From the NCBI RefSeq assembly GCF_026342835.1, contig NZ_JAPEMI010000001.1, positions 7,570,501 through 7,634,500 on the forward strand: DNA of 64,000 nucleotides, given 5' to 3'. This stretch comes from Streptomyces sp. NBC_00154. GTDB taxonomy: Bacteria; Actinomycetota; Actinomycetes; Streptomycetales; Streptomycetaceae. The translations under genes were made by a program, and so were the position numbers. This document shows positions 25,341 to 33,997 of the stretch, in pieces. The notes under the pieces are model-generated. The model saw nothing but the letters and a program-made list of their open reading frames with translations. It searched no databases and was not told the origin of the DNA. Every line of letters begins with the position of its first letter. Within the stretch, counting starts at the first letter, position 1.

Positions 25341-26762
25341 TCAGGGTGTGTGGCGGGGCCGGAGGGCGAGCAGCGCGGTGGCCGCGGCGATTCCGGCGCC
25401 GCCCTGGACGGACCAGGCGCGGTCGAACCCGGTGGTCGTGGCCTGGGGGGTGAGGGCGACGAGCAGGGCCACGCCCACGGCGCTGCCGATCTGGCGGCTC
25501 ATGTTGAGTACGGCGCTGGCGGTGGTGGCTCGTTCGGGTGCGAGGGTGCCGGCGGCGGCGAACAGCGGCGCCTGGGCCAGACCGCCGGCCAGGCCGACCA
25601 GGATCAGGCCTGGGAACATGCCGCCCCAGTAGTCGGGGGTGGTGTGCACGGTCGCGATCCAGTAGGCGGCGGCGAGTGCCATGGCCAGCGTGCCGGTCAC
25701 GACGGGGGCGGTGCGTCCGAAGCGGCTCTGGATGGGGCCGGCGTTCATGGCGAAGGCGATCGAGGCCAGGGGAGCCGGGGCGATGGAGACGCCTGCGCGC
25801 AGCGGGCTGAAGTGCCAGACCTCCTGCATGAACAGGGCGGTGCTGAGCAGGACGATGGCGAAGCCGACGGAGAACAGGAACAGGGCCACAGTGGCGGCGG
25901 TGAACGGCCTGCCGGCGAACAGCTGCTTCTCGATCACCGGCGCCTTGGCGCGCAGGGTGCGCTCGATGGTCGCGGCAGCGGCCAGGGCGGCTGCGGTGAA
26001 CAGGGCCACGGTGCGGATGTCCGTCCAGCCCCACCCTGATCCCTGGACGGTGGCGAGCACCAGCAGGCTCACGGCCAGCAGCAGTGCGAGGGCGGAAGCC
26101 GCGTCCGGCACAGCGGCCCCCTTGGGCTGGCGCACCTCGGGCAGCAGCAGCGCGCCGGCGACGAGGGTGGCGATGCCGACGGGAACGTTGATCAGGAAGA
26201 TCCACCGCCAGTCGAGGGTGACGAGCAGTCCGCCGACGGGCGGGCCCGCCGAGGCCGCGATCGCGCCCATGCCCGCCCACAGGCCGACCACCAGGGTGTG
26301 CCGGCGCTTGGGGAAGCTCGAGTAGAGCAGGCCGAGCGAGGTCGGCACGATCATCGCAGCGCCGACGGCCTGGAGAGCCCGGGCACCGACCAGCACGCCG
26401 AGACTGGGTGCGGCGGCCGCGACGGCGGAGGTGAGGGTGAAGAGTGCCACTCCGGACAGCAGCATCTTCTTGCGCCCCCAGTGGTCCGCGATCCGGCCCG
26501 CGGGCACGAGCACGGAGGCGAAGACGATCGCGTAGGCCGACAGAACCCACGACACGCTCGCGACTCCCGTGCCCGGGAACGACCGGCCGATCCCATCGAG
26601 GGCGACGTTGACGACGAAGAAGTCGAGCTGCGCCATGAAGGCGACGGCACCCAGCACCGCCATGATGCTCCAGCGGCGCGGGTGACCCGCCTCGGTGACG
26701 GCCGGGGCCGGGCCGGTGCGCGGTGTCGTCGCGACCGCCTGCGGTGCAGCCTGTGTGGACAT
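25341..26762 (-). CDS. MFS drug exporter (DHA2, 14-span type)
   Basis: 473 residues from ATG at 26762 (TTTGGAGAGG upstream). Proton-driven efflux family: motif A-like GRIADHWGRKKMLL after span 2, antiporter motif C-like region (AGMGAIAASAGPPVGGLL), and about 14 hydrophobic spans. Divergent from a TetR regulator, 111 bp away, across a region with repeated CC-rich boxes, so it is probably repressed by it and induced by its substrate. The SDR and NmrA genes follow on the same strand. Confidence 0.9.
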   Translation of the reverse strand: MSTQAAPQAVATTPRTGPAPAVTEAGHPRRWSIMAVLGAVAFMAQLDFFVVNVALDGIGRSFPGTGVASVSWVLSAYAIVFASVLVPAGRIADHWGRKKMLLSGVALFTLTSAVAAAAPSLGVLVGARALQAVGAAMIVPTSLGLLYSSFPKRRHTLVVGLWAGMGAIAASAGPPVGGLLVTLDWRWIFLINVPVGIATLVAGALLLPEVRQPKGAAVPDAASALALLLAVSLLVLATVQGSGWGWTDIRTVALFTAAALAAAATIERTLRAKAPVIEKQLFAGRPFTAATVALFLFSVGFAIVLLSTALFMQEVWHFSPLRAGVSIAPAPLASIAFAMNAGPIQSRFGRTAPVVTGTLAMALAAAYWIATVHTTPDYWGGMFPGLILVGLAGGLAQAPLFAAAGTLAPERATTASAVLNMSRQIGSAVGVALLVALTPQATTTGFDRAWSVQGGAGIAAATALLALRPRHTP

Positions 26763-26779
26763 CCTGTCAGCCTCTCCAA

Positions 26780-26861
26780 AGGAATGGGCTTGGTAGCCCT
26801 TTTTCCGCCTGCCTCCAGGAGACACCTCGCAGAATGGGTTGTCAAGCCCCTTTTTTGCGGT
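26780..26861. promoter_or_regulatory. Divergent MFS/TetR operator-promoter region
   Basis: Two similar boxes, GGGCTTGGTAGCCCTTTTT and GGGTTGTCAAGCCCCTTTTTT minus its last base, lie about 55 bp apart in the same orientation; the first contains the inverted repeat GGGCT-tggt-AGCCC. On the minus strand the second box reads CTTGACAACCC, giving a TTGACA -35 for the exporter. Repeated boxes overlapping a -35 are what a TetR repressor site would look like. The operator role is inference. Confidence 0.5.
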
Positions 26862-26873
26862 ATGGTGGAGACC

Positions 26874-27500
26874 ATGACCGCCACCAGCGAAGCGCCGGGT
26901 CGGAAGCTGACCGCCAAGGGCCTGGCCACACGCGAACGCATCGTCAGGGCGGCAGCTGAGCTGATCTACGAGCACGGGGCGCAGAACACCAACAACGAGC
27001 AGATCCGTGCGGCCGCCGGAGTCAGCGGCTCACAGCTGACGCGCCACTTCCCCACCAAGGAGTCCCTGGTGCACGCAGTGCTCGCCTGGCAGGCCGACAG
27101 CATCGTCGCCCGCCACCAGGCGCCGGAGCTGGGAGAGTTGGACAGCTTCGCCGCCCTGCGCCGGTGGGCCGACTCCTACATCGCCTCGCAGGACATGATG
27201 CGCGGCGGCTGCACGTTCGGCTCCCTGGCCGCCGAGGTTGTCAAGACCGAGCCCTCCCACCGGGACGTGGTGGCCGACGGCTTCGAGCGGTGGCAGGAGC
27301 TGTTCAAGCGCGGCCTGAGCAAGATGCGCGAGCGCGGCGAACTGCGGCCGGAGGCCGACCCGGCCGCGCTGGCCCACCTGCTCGCCGCCGCGTTCCAGGG
27401 CGGAGCGCTGCTGGACCAGGCGGCCGGCGAGTCCACGCCCCTGCGTGACGCGCTGTACGGGGCCCTGGCCTACGTCGAGTCATTCGCCGCAGAACGCTGA
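26874..27500 (+). CDS. TetR-family transcriptional regulator
   Basis: 208 residues. TetR_N helix-turn-helix: TRERIVRAAAELIYEHGAQN, then NNEQIRAAAGVSGSQLTRHF and PTKESLVHAVLAW; the C-terminal half is the ligand domain (TetR_C_6-like, GCTFGSLAAEV). Start taken as ATG 26874, preceded by GGTGGAGACC; ATG 26862 would add four residues. Divergent from the MFS exporter, which is its probable target. The 362-bp element copy B begins 18 bp after its stop. Confidence 0.9.
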   Translation: MTATSEAPGRKLTAKGLATRERIVRAAAELIYEHGAQNTNNEQIRAAAGVSGSQLTRHFPTKESLVHAVLAWQADSIVARHQAPELGELDSFAALRRWADSYIASQDMMRGGCTFGSLAAEVVKTEPSHRDVVADGFERWQELFKRGLSKMRERGELRPEADPAALAHLLAAAFQGGALLDQAAGESTPLRDALYGALAYVESFAAER

Positions 27501-27518
27501 CCGCACTGCGGAGTACGG

Positions 27519-27880
27519 ACCGTTCCTGGGCAGTGAGCAGGAGTGAGTCCTGACTCACCGGCGCGCTCCGAACGGTTTTGGGCGCGCTGGTCCTCCGCTT
27601 TCGCGTCCCGGCCGGCGACGCATATCCCGTATGCGGTCCGTCCCGGGCGGGCGGCATCCCTACGACCTGGCCATATGGGTGTGGCCAGAGGCGACGGGGA
27701 GGCCCCGGACCATCTCGCTGGTGACACGGGGGCCCCGACCGCTGACGCCACACCCGGCGTCCCAGATCGCAGCGCGAACATTACGCACACCCCACCAGCC
27801 ATGCCCACAGACCGTCGCACCGTTCACTCATTCATGCCCATGTTCGCCAAAGCGGCTTGTGTGCCCAGCAGTTGTGAACC
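27519..27880 (-). repeat. 362-bp element, copy B (inverted relative to copy A)
   Basis: Same element as 22936-23297, read on the minus strand, same length with no indels. By hand alignment 11 differences fall in the first 87 bases and 4 in the last 68, none in the 207-base middle. Ends read GGTTCACAACTGCTGGGCA and CACTGCCCAGGAACGGT. It occupies the gap between two convergent TetR genes and interrupts no gene. With copy A it brackets the SDR-NmrA-MFS-TetR group (about 4.2 kb between copies) as inverted repeats. Confidence 0.85.
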
Positions 27881-27896
27881 CTCAAGCAAGCAGCGT

Positions 27897-28538
27897 TCAG
27901 GAGGCGTCCGAGGCGAGCGGGCGGGGCGCCTGCTGGGACCGGGCCCGTGCCGTGAGCGGGAGTCCTGCGAATGCTTGATCGGCGACGCGCTCCAGTGCGA
28001 CCGCGTCGAACCCGGCCCTGGCCAGTACTTCCATGCCCCGGTTGGTTGCCATGAGCAGTTGGCTGATTTCGGGGGCGTCCGCCTCGGGGTCGAGGTCGCC
28101 ATGTCGCTGCGCAGCCTGAACGCACTCGGTCAGTGAACCTTCGATTCTCGTGAAGGCCTGCCGGACGCGTGCAGTGGCCTGCGGGTCGTGGTCGGCTCCC
28201 TCGACGACGAAGCCGGTCACCATGCAGCCGAGCCCGTCGGAGTCATCGTGCACAAACCGCGCTGACTTCACGAGATACGCGTGCAGCCGTTCCAGCGCGG
28301 TGTCATCGGGGCCTTCGAGTACGGCCACCCAGGCGGTCTCGTTGCGGTCGCAGTACGCCTGCAGCGTCCGCAGGTACAGCTTGCTCTTGTCGCCGAAGGC
28401 GGCGTAGAGGCTGCCGCGGCCCAGCCCGCCGGCCTTGGCGATGTCGTCAACGCTGGTACCGGCGTATCCGGTACGGCGGAACTGTCGCTCGACGGCCTGT
28501 ACGACCTTGTCCTTGTCGAATCCTGGTGGGCGCCCCAT
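27897..28538 (-). CDS. TetR-family transcriptional regulator
   Basis: 213 residues. The start MGRPPGFDKDKVVQAVERQF and the helix-turn-helix RTGYAGTSVDDIAKAGGLGR, then SLYAAFGDKSKLYLRTLQAY fit the TetR/AcrR group with a TetR_C_16-like ligand half (QAAQRHGDLDPEADAPEISQ). ATG 28538 is chosen because relatives begin MGRPP; a GTG at 28586 would lie inside the divergent promoter. Divergent from the MFS gene at 28700, its probable target. Ends 16 bp from 362-bp element copy B. Confidence 0.88.
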   Translation of the reverse strand: MGRPPGFDKDKVVQAVERQFRRTGYAGTSVDDIAKAGGLGRGSLYAAFGDKSKLYLRTLQAYCDRNETAWVAVLEGPDDTALERLHAYLVKSARFVHDDSDGLGCMVTGFVVEGADHDPQATARVRQAFTRIEGSLTECVQAAQRHGDLDPEADAPEISQLLMATNRGMEVLARAGFDAVALERVADQAFAGLPLTARARSQQAPRPLASDAS

Positions 28539-28569
28539 GGGGGCCAGCCTACAGGCCGCACGAGCATTC

Positions 28570-28599
28570 TTGACATTCCGTTCCACAACTTCTTACGGT
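28570..28599 (+). promoter_or_regulatory. Promoter of the MFS gene at 28700
   Basis: TTGACA at 28570-28575 and TACGGT at 28594-28599 are separated by 18 bp, matching the vegetative Streptomyces consensus TTGACR/TANNNT. It reads toward the MFS gene and lies in the gap to the divergent tetR gene, where the TTCCGTTCC sequence inside the spacer could serve as operator. Operator role is inference. Confidence 0.65.
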
Positions 28600-28699
28600 T
28601 CCTGACAGAGCGGTCCAGAACCCTGGTGTCCGTCACTCACGGCATCCCGCAGAACGGATGAGACGCATGTCTTCGCAAGATCGAAAGGGCGGCAGCCGG

Positions 28700-30265
28700 A
28701 TGACGGCGTCCGTTCCGGCCCAGGCTTCCCGCGCCGCGGACCCCGGCAGCGGGCGGGCCCGCTGGCTTGGCCTTCTGGTGGTTTGTCTCGGCGTCATGAT
28801 GGCCTTCGTCGACGTCACCTCCACCATCTCGGCCCTGGGCGATATGCAAAGTGACCTGCACGTCACTGCGAGCACGCTGGTATGGATCACCAGCGCGTAC
28901 AGCCTTGCTGTCGTGAGCTTCGTGATGTCCGCCGGGACCTTCGGCGACCTCGTGGGGCGTCGGCGCGTGTTCAGCCTGGGTGCCGCCGTCTTCCTGGCCG
29001 GCAGCGTAGTCGCTGTTTTCGCCGACAGCGCCGGCATGCTCATCGCCGCACAGGCGATCGCGGGCCTCGGCGGCTCAGCCGTGTTGCCGACAAGCCTGGC
29101 GATTGTCAGTGCCACTTTCACCGACCCGCACGAGCGCACCTCCGCGATCGGCATCTGGGCCGCGTGCTCCGGAGTGGGCCTGGCCATCGGCCCGATCCTC
29201 GCCGGAGCCCTGCTCGAACATTTCTCCTGGCACGCTGTCTACATCGCCAACATCGTCATCGCCGGCGCGGCCCTCCTCCTGGCCCCGGTCTTCGTAGCCG
29301 AGTCCAGGCACCCCACGCGCAAGCCCGATCTTGCGGGCCTCGTCCTGGGCACAGTGATGACGGCTTCGGCTACCTACGCGATCATTCAGGGTGGCGCCAC
29401 CGGATACACCAAGGCGCCGATCATCACCATGTATGTGGTCTTCGCCGTATCTCTGTTCATGTTCGTACGCGTAGAACTCCGTCACCCCGACCCCATGCTG
29501 GACCTGAAGCTCTTTCGGAGCGCTTCCTTCTCGGCCGTCATGGGCGTGGCTGCTGTCAGCGTTTTCGGACTGGTCGGTGTCGCCCTGCTCAGCGTGCTCT
29601 ACATGGAACGTGTGGGACAGACCAGCCCCCTTGACGTCGGCGTGCGCCTGCTGCCGCTGTTCGGAACGTTCCTCCTGGTCACCGTGGCGGCCGCCCGAGT
29701 GCTGGTACACCGGGTCGGCTTCACACCCTTGATCACTGCGGGCCTGGTCCTCATCGGAGCCGGGTCTCTCGCGCTGCTCGCGACCGATGCCTCGGGAGGT
29801 TACGGGGCGATGTGGCCCGGGCTGCTCGTGGCGGGCATCGGCGCGGGCCTGCTGACGGCGCCTTCGACGGCTGCCGCAGTCAACAATGTCCCGCCACAAC
29901 AGGAGGGCATGGCGGCAGCAGCGGTGAACATGGCTCGTCAGCTGGGAACGGTGCTCGGCCCCAGCGTGCTCGGAACTGTCGTCACCAGTCGCTTCCCCCG
30001 GAACCTCCATGACCGTCTCGTCGAGGCAGGCGTCCCGTCGCCGCAGGCGGACAGGATCGTGGAGGGTGCGTCACACGGCGGCAGCGCGACAGACCTCCCC
30101 GCATCCCTCGCTCGCGTGGTGGGAACCGCGGTACCGAGGGCGTTCACCGACGCCGTGCACTTGGGCAACGTCATAGGCGGAGTTGTACTGATCGTCATGG
30201 CCGTGCCTACGGCGCTGTTCGTCCGCCACAAGGTTTACAGTCCCCGGACATCCGCCGAAGCGTAA
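28700..30265 (+). CDS. MFS drug exporter (DHA2, 14-span type)
   Basis: 521 residues from ATG 28700 (AAAGGGCGGCAGCCGG upstream; ATGs at 28658 and 28667 are possible). Motif A GTFGDLVGRRRVFSLG, motif D1-like FVDVTSTISALGDMQ, motif C-like SGVGLAIGPILAGALL, and about 14 spans mark a DHA2 multidrug or antibiotic exporter. An extracytoplasmic segment before the last span (DRIVEGASHGGSATD) is typical of the actinobacterial subgroup. Probably repressed by the divergent TetR. Confidence 0.9.
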   Translation: MTASVPAQASRAADPGSGRARWLGLLVVCLGVMMAFVDVTSTISALGDMQSDLHVTASTLVWITSAYSLAVVSFVMSAGTFGDLVGRRRVFSLGAAVFLAGSVVAVFADSAGMLIAAQAIAGLGGSAVLPTSLAIVSATFTDPHERTSAIGIWAACSGVGLAIGPILAGALLEHFSWHAVYIANIVIAGAALLLAPVFVAESRHPTRKPDLAGLVLGTVMTASATYAIIQGGATGYTKAPIITMYVVFAVSLFMFVRVELRHPDPMLDLKLFRSASFSAVMGVAAVSVFGLVGVALLSVLYMERVGQTSPLDVGVRLLPLFGTFLLVTVAAARVLVHRVGFTPLITAGLVLIGAGSLALLATDASGGYGAMWPGLLVAGIGAGLLTAPSTAAAVNNVPPQQEGMAAAAVNMARQLGTVLGPSVLGTVVTSRFPRNLHDRLVEAGVPSPQADRIVEGASHGGSATDLPASLARVVGTAVPRAFTDAVHLGNVIGGVVLIVMAVPTALFVRHKVYSPRTSAEA

Positions 30266-30332
30266 GCGGCACGTCAACGGGACGGTGTGAGGCGGCCACA
30301 GGACTTCTGGCCGAACAACGTCCCCCCGAACA

Positions 30333-30370
30333 GCCGGTGTTGATCGCTGAGCACAACCATCAACACCGGC
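30333..30370. terminator. Strong hairpin after the MFS gene
   Basis: A perfect 12-bp inverted repeat, GCCGGTGTTGAT (30333-30344) and ATCAACACCGGC (30359-30370), with a 14-base loop. It lies 68 bp after the MFS stop and has no T-run, as is common for Streptomyces terminators. It could also be a protein-binding palindrome. Confidence 0.6.
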
Positions 30371-30513
30371 ACCGGCCGCGAACCGAGCACCGGTCAAACG
30401 GAGGGCCGGCCCCCCGGGCGACGCCGTGATCAACCGGCGGCCCAGTTCAAGCCAGACTGAAACCGTGCGCCTGACGCCCCGCGTCAGCGTGCGCGCGAAA
30501 GGGAGACACCGCC

Positions 30514-30999
30514 ATGGCCAAATTCCTGCTCAGCATCCACGTGCTGGCGGCGATCCTGCTCATCGGACCGGTCACCATTGCGGCGAGCTTGTTCCCGCGT
30601 TTTGCACGCCAGGCACTGGCCGACGGACCCGAGCAGCAATCGGCCAAGGGATCGGTCCGGCTGCTGCACCGGATCTGCCGGGTCTACGCCGTGGCCGGCG
30701 TCTCCGTCCCAGCCTTCGGTATCGGCACCGCCCAGGTGATGGGCGTGATGGGCAGCGCCTGGCTCATCGCCTCCATGGCTCTGACAGCGGTGGCCGCCGT
30801 CCTGCTGGGCATCGCGGTGCTCGGCACCCAGGACAACGTGGTCACCCAGCTCGACAAGCCCGACCAGACGTCGACCGCCGCGGAGTCCCTGATCGCCCGG
30901 CTGCCCCGCCTGTCGATGATCACCGGCCTGTTCGCCCTCACCTGGCTGATCGTGGTGGTCCTGATGATCGTCCGCCCCGGCTCGACGACAGGCGCATAA
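30514..30999 (+). CDS. Small four-span membrane protein (DUF2269-like)
   Basis: 161 residues with four hydrophobic spans (FLLSIHVLAAILLIGPVTIA; GVSVPAFGIGTAQ; WLIASMALTAVAAVLLGIAV; GLFALTWLIVVVLMIV). A histidine in the first span (SIHVLAA) and the overall plan resemble the DUF2269/CopD-like small membrane proteins of unknown function. Start preceded by GAAAGGGAGACACCGCC. It stands alone on the plus strand between the hairpin at 30.35 kb and relics. Confidence 0.65.
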   Translation: MAKFLLSIHVLAAILLIGPVTIAASLFPRFARQALADGPEQQSAKGSVRLLHRICRVYAVAGVSVPAFGIGTAQVMGVMGSAWLIASMALTAVAAVLLGIAVLGTQDNVVTQLDKPDQTSTAAESLIARLPRLSMITGLFALTWLIVVVLMIVRPGSTTGA

Positions 31000-31029
31000 C
31001 GACTCAGCCACCGCAGTGAACCCCGCGCT

Positions 31030-31125
31030 CTACCGATGGCTGTTGACGTGGTCGTGCTGTTCAACGCAGAACTCGTTGCCCTCCGGGTCGGCGAGGCCCC
31101 CCGGCCACACCCCGGCGATGTCTCA
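31030..31125 (-). pseudogene. VOC (glyoxalase-fold) protein, C-terminal fragment
   Basis: The minus strand reads AGVWPGGLADPEGNEFCVEQ and a short HDHVNSHR tail before a stop at 31030. DPEGNEFCV is the hallmark end of the vicinal-oxygen-chelate/bleomycin-resistance family, with E as a metal ligand. Only the last about 30 residues remain. Confidence 0.65.
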
Positions 31126-31134
31126 CGCCCACCG

Positions 31135-31473
31135 ACCCCCTGGGTGACTATCTCGACTCACTGGAGCGCATCGGCCGGCTCGGGGTCGCCGAGGTGCTGC
31201 TGGCCCACCAGTACGCGTTCACGGACGCGGCAGGGCCGTACGGGAACTCCTCGACCATCACGAGGAACGGCTGACCGGCCTGCTCGCGCTGTTGGTCACC
31301 CCGCTAACACCGTGGCAGCTGGCCGAGCGGATGGAGTGGAACAGGCCGTGGGGACAGATCTCGCTCGGTTCACGGAACTTCGCCGTCTCCGGGACGGGGG
31401 CACATCTGCGCCGAAGCTGGGACCCGCGGAGACCGTGCCGGGAAGCGAGCCGGTGACATACGTTGCCGCGTGA
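31135..31473 (+). pseudogene. MBL-fold metallo-hydrolase, C-terminal fragment
   Basis: Plus-strand pieces: GDYLDSLERIGRLGVAEVLL, AHQYAFTDAAG, then in another frame LLDHHEERLTGLLALLVTPL and TPWQLAERMEWNRPWGQ, then EPVTYVAA before a stop. This matches the C-terminal helical region of actinobacterial MBL-fold hydrolases. The metal-binding HxHxDH part is missing and at least two frameshifts are present. Confidence 0.6.
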
Positions 31474-31626
31474 GGGGCGCGAGTGATCCACCCGTGAGGA
31501 AGCGCCCAGTTCGCTCACAGAGACCTCTCGCCGCGGATTCGATGTCGGATCCGCGGCGAGATGCCGGATACAGGACCGGGCCGGCCGGTCGAGCAACTGC
31601 CGGGCTCGTCCGGCGCTACTGAGCCG

Positions 31627-33084
31627 TCAGGCCTTGACCGCGGCCTGATCGGATTCGGTGACAGGGGCGGTCTCGTCGCCGGAGCCTGCCACCACGCGGA
31701 CTGCCGGAATGGCGGCCGCGATGACCGCACCGAGGAGGGCGACGCCGCCGCCGATCATCAGAGCAGTGCGGAAGCCGTCCTCGGAGGCGAAGGTGTAGCC
31801 GCCCGTCGTGGTGGTCATCTGGGCGAGGACCACTCCGATCACGGCCGAGCCGACCGAGGTGCCGAGCGAGCGCATCAGCGTGTTGAAGCCGTTGGCGGCG
31901 GCGGTCTCGGAGAGCGGGACCGAACCCATGATCAGGGCGGGCATCGCACCGTAGGCGAGACCCACACCGCTGCTGGTCACGATGGTGACCAGCATGAGAC
32001 CCCAGGCCGAGCCCATCAGTGCCAGCGACAGACCGTAACCGGCCGCGATGACCAGGACCCCGGAGATCAGCGTGAACTTCGGGCCTCGGGCATCGGTGAG
32101 CTTCCCGCCGAGCGGGGAGACGATCATCATCATGAGTCCGCCGGGAGCCATCCACAGACCGGCGGCGAGCATCGACTGGCCCAGACCGTAACCCGTGGCC
32201 TCGGGGAACTGCAGCAGCTGCGGCACGACCAGCATGCTGGCGTACATGGCGGTGCCCACGAAGATCGAGGCGAGGTTGGTGAGCAGCACCCGGGGGCGGG
32301 CGGTGGTGCGAAGGTCGACCAGCGGGTCGCGGGTCCGCAGCTCCCACATCCCCCACCCGACCAGAATCACGACGGCCGCGGCGAACAGGCCGAGCGTGGT
32401 CGCCGAGCCCCAGCCCCAGTCGGCGCCCTTGGAGACCGCGAGCAGCAGGGAGACCAGGCCGGCGCCGAGGCCGAGCGCTCCCGGCAGGTCGAAGCGCTGA
32501 CCCTTGGCGCCGGCCGGTACGTCCGGGATCAGGAACCAGATGAGAGCCGCAACCCCTACGGCCAGGGCCGCGGAGCCCCAGAACAGCACGCGCCAGTTCG
32601 TGTACTGGGCGACCGCTGAGGCGATCGGCAGGCCGAGGCCACCGCCGATGCCCATGGAAGCGCTGACCAGAGCGATCGAGGAGCTGAGCTTCTCCGCGGG
32701 GACCACGTCACGCAGAAGGGCGATGCCGAGCGGCAGCATGCCCATGCCCATGCCCTGCAGACCACGCCCGATGATCATGGGGATGACCGAGGAGGACAGC
32801 GCGCACACCACCGACCCCACGATCAGCGGCACCGAGCACGCGATAAGCATCCGGCGCTTGCCCAGCAGGTCGCCCAGGCGTCCGGAGACCGGCACGAAGA
32901 CGGCCGCCACGAGCAGGGTGACGGTGATGACCCAGGCGGCGTTCGACGAGGTGGTGTGGAGGATCTGGGGCAGCTCCGCGATGAGCGGCGTGACCAGGGT
33001 CTGCATGATCGCTGCCGTGATGCCCGCGAAGGCCAGCGTGGCGACCACACCGCGTGAGCGGCTTGATGCCTGGGAGGCATCCAT
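31627..33084 (-). CDS. MFS drug exporter (DHA2, 14-span type)
   Basis: 485 residues from ATG 33084 (AAGGAGTCCTCT upstream). Motif A GRLGDLLGKRRMLIAC, motif C-like ASMGIGGGLGLPIASA and about 14 spans, with a tail rich in acidic residues. Close to the EmrB/QacA group that exports hydrophobic drugs or antibiotics. Divergent from a MarR regulator across an AT-rich gap with two palindromes, so probably under its control. Confidence 0.9.
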   Translation of the reverse strand: MDASQASSRSRGVVATLAFAGITAAIMQTLVTPLIAELPQILHTTSSNAAWVITVTLLVAAVFVPVSGRLGDLLGKRRMLIACSVPLIVGSVVCALSSSVIPMIIGRGLQGMGMGMLPLGIALLRDVVPAEKLSSSIALVSASMGIGGGLGLPIASAVAQYTNWRVLFWGSAALAVGVAALIWFLIPDVPAGAKGQRFDLPGALGLGAGLVSLLLAVSKGADWGWGSATTLGLFAAAVVILVGWGMWELRTRDPLVDLRTTARPRVLLTNLASIFVGTAMYASMLVVPQLLQFPEATGYGLGQSMLAAGLWMAPGGLMMMIVSPLGGKLTDARGPKFTLISGVLVIAAGYGLSLALMGSAWGLMLVTIVTSSGVGLAYGAMPALIMGSVPLSETAAANGFNTLMRSLGTSVGSAVIGVVLAQMTTTTGGYTFASEDGFRTALMIGGGVALLGAVIAAAIPAVRVVAGSGDETAPVTESDQAAVKA

Positions 33085-33113
33085 AGAGGACTCCTTGATT
33101 GCATGATGAGAGA

Positions 33114-33172
33114 ACGATATGCATCGTACACGTCTCATGTATCACTCACATCTTGTGCGTGACACATATGTG
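33114..33172. promoter_or_regulatory. Palindromes in the divergent MFS/MarR gap
   Basis: Two short symmetrical sites: ACGATATGCATCGT (33114-33127, 5-bp arms) and the perfect CACATATGTG (33163-33172). The gap is noticeably AT-rich for this genome and contains several TATG/CAT repeats. Sites between a MarR gene and its divergent exporter are likely operators. The assignment is by position. Confidence 0.5.
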
Positions 33173-33253
33173 CATGAGAGGATGCAGGAGAAGGTCGTCG
33201 CGAAGGACAAGGTCAGCGCATCGGACTGGCAGGAAAGGGAAGGCGGCAGGCAT

Positions 33254-33706
33254 ATGGTCAGGCCCACGAGTGACGTCGAGTACGAGCAGATGTTGCTCAG
33301 CCGCCACGGACTCGTTCACCACAGGAACGTCCGGCGCGAAGGCGGGCTGGAGCGCAGCGCTTACATACTGCTGAGCCGCATTCGTGTCCAAGGACCCATG
33401 TCCATCGGCGAACTGAGCGCCGCCCTCGGACTCGACACATCCACTCTCAACCGGCAGACCGGCGCAGCGATGCGCTCCGGCCTCGTGGACCGCATCCCCG
33501 ACCCCGACGGCGGGATGGCCCGCAAGTTCCGCGTCACGGACAAGGGTGCGAGCCTGCTCGACGAGGAACGCGAACGCACCGTCGACAACCTGGACCGGGT
33601 CATGGCCGACTGGTCGGACGAGGACATCGCGGGCTTCGCCGCCTACCTCAAACGGTTCAACACCGACATCGAACGTCTCGCCGGACGCCCCTGGCCCCGG
33701 CCGTGA
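33254..33706 (+). CDS. MarR-family transcriptional regulator
   Basis: 150 residues from ATG 33254, with GGAAGGCGG upstream; the frame is open back to 33119, so a longer start (33182) is possible, but its ribosome binding site is too close. Winged helix-turn-helix: GPMSIGELSAALGLDTSTLN, RQTGAAMRSGLVDRIPDPDG, wing RKFRVTDKG. It probably represses the divergent MFS exporter and itself until ligand binds. Confidence 0.88.
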   Translation: MVRPTSDVEYEQMLLSRHGLVHHRNVRREGGLERSAYILLSRIRVQGPMSIGELSAALGLDTSTLNRQTGAAMRSGLVDRIPDPDGGMARKFRVTDKGASLLDEERERTVDNLDRVMADWSDEDIAGFAAYLKRFNTDIERLAGRPWPRP

Positions 33707-33960
33707 ACCCGCGGTCGCGAGCGCGGGCCGACCTCCGCCTCGTGGCCGGGCAGGTGGGTTTACGGCACGAACGCTTCCACCGGGGCCTTGCCCGAGGCCG
33801 CGAGGATCTCCGGCATCCGGTCAGAGACGTAGCGCCGCACCATCTGGTAGGAAACATCGGCGCCGCGCTCCTCGACAAGCCGGTGGAAGATCCGCGAGAT
33901 CGTATGACGCTGTTTACCGATGGCTTTTGATTTCGAGGCCGTGAAGGCCGAGACCGTCAC
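33700..33960 (-). pseudogene. IS21-family IstA fragment
   Basis: The minus strand reads KQRHTISRIFHRLVEERGAD, SYQMVRRYVSDRMPEILAAS and KAPVEAFVP, then TAA where relatives have a glutamine codon, then THLPGHEAEV. This is the linker between the helix-turn-helix and the DDE domain of IstA transposases. One nonsense change and truncation at both sides make it inert. Confidence 0.65.
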
Positions 33961-33997
33961 CCGCCTTGGCTCGGTGCCCCGTGGTTCAAGCGGCTGA

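Noticed and set aside
26298..26873. Long N-terminal extension of the TetR gene at 26874
   Set aside because: It would be antisense to the MFS exporter and cross the divergent promoter; the TetR fold starts right after ATG 26874.
30333..30370. A riboswitch or operator instead of a terminator
   Set aside because: No gene with suitable spacing follows in the same unit and the hairpin sits just past a stop codon; terminator is the simplest reading, though it lacks a T-run.
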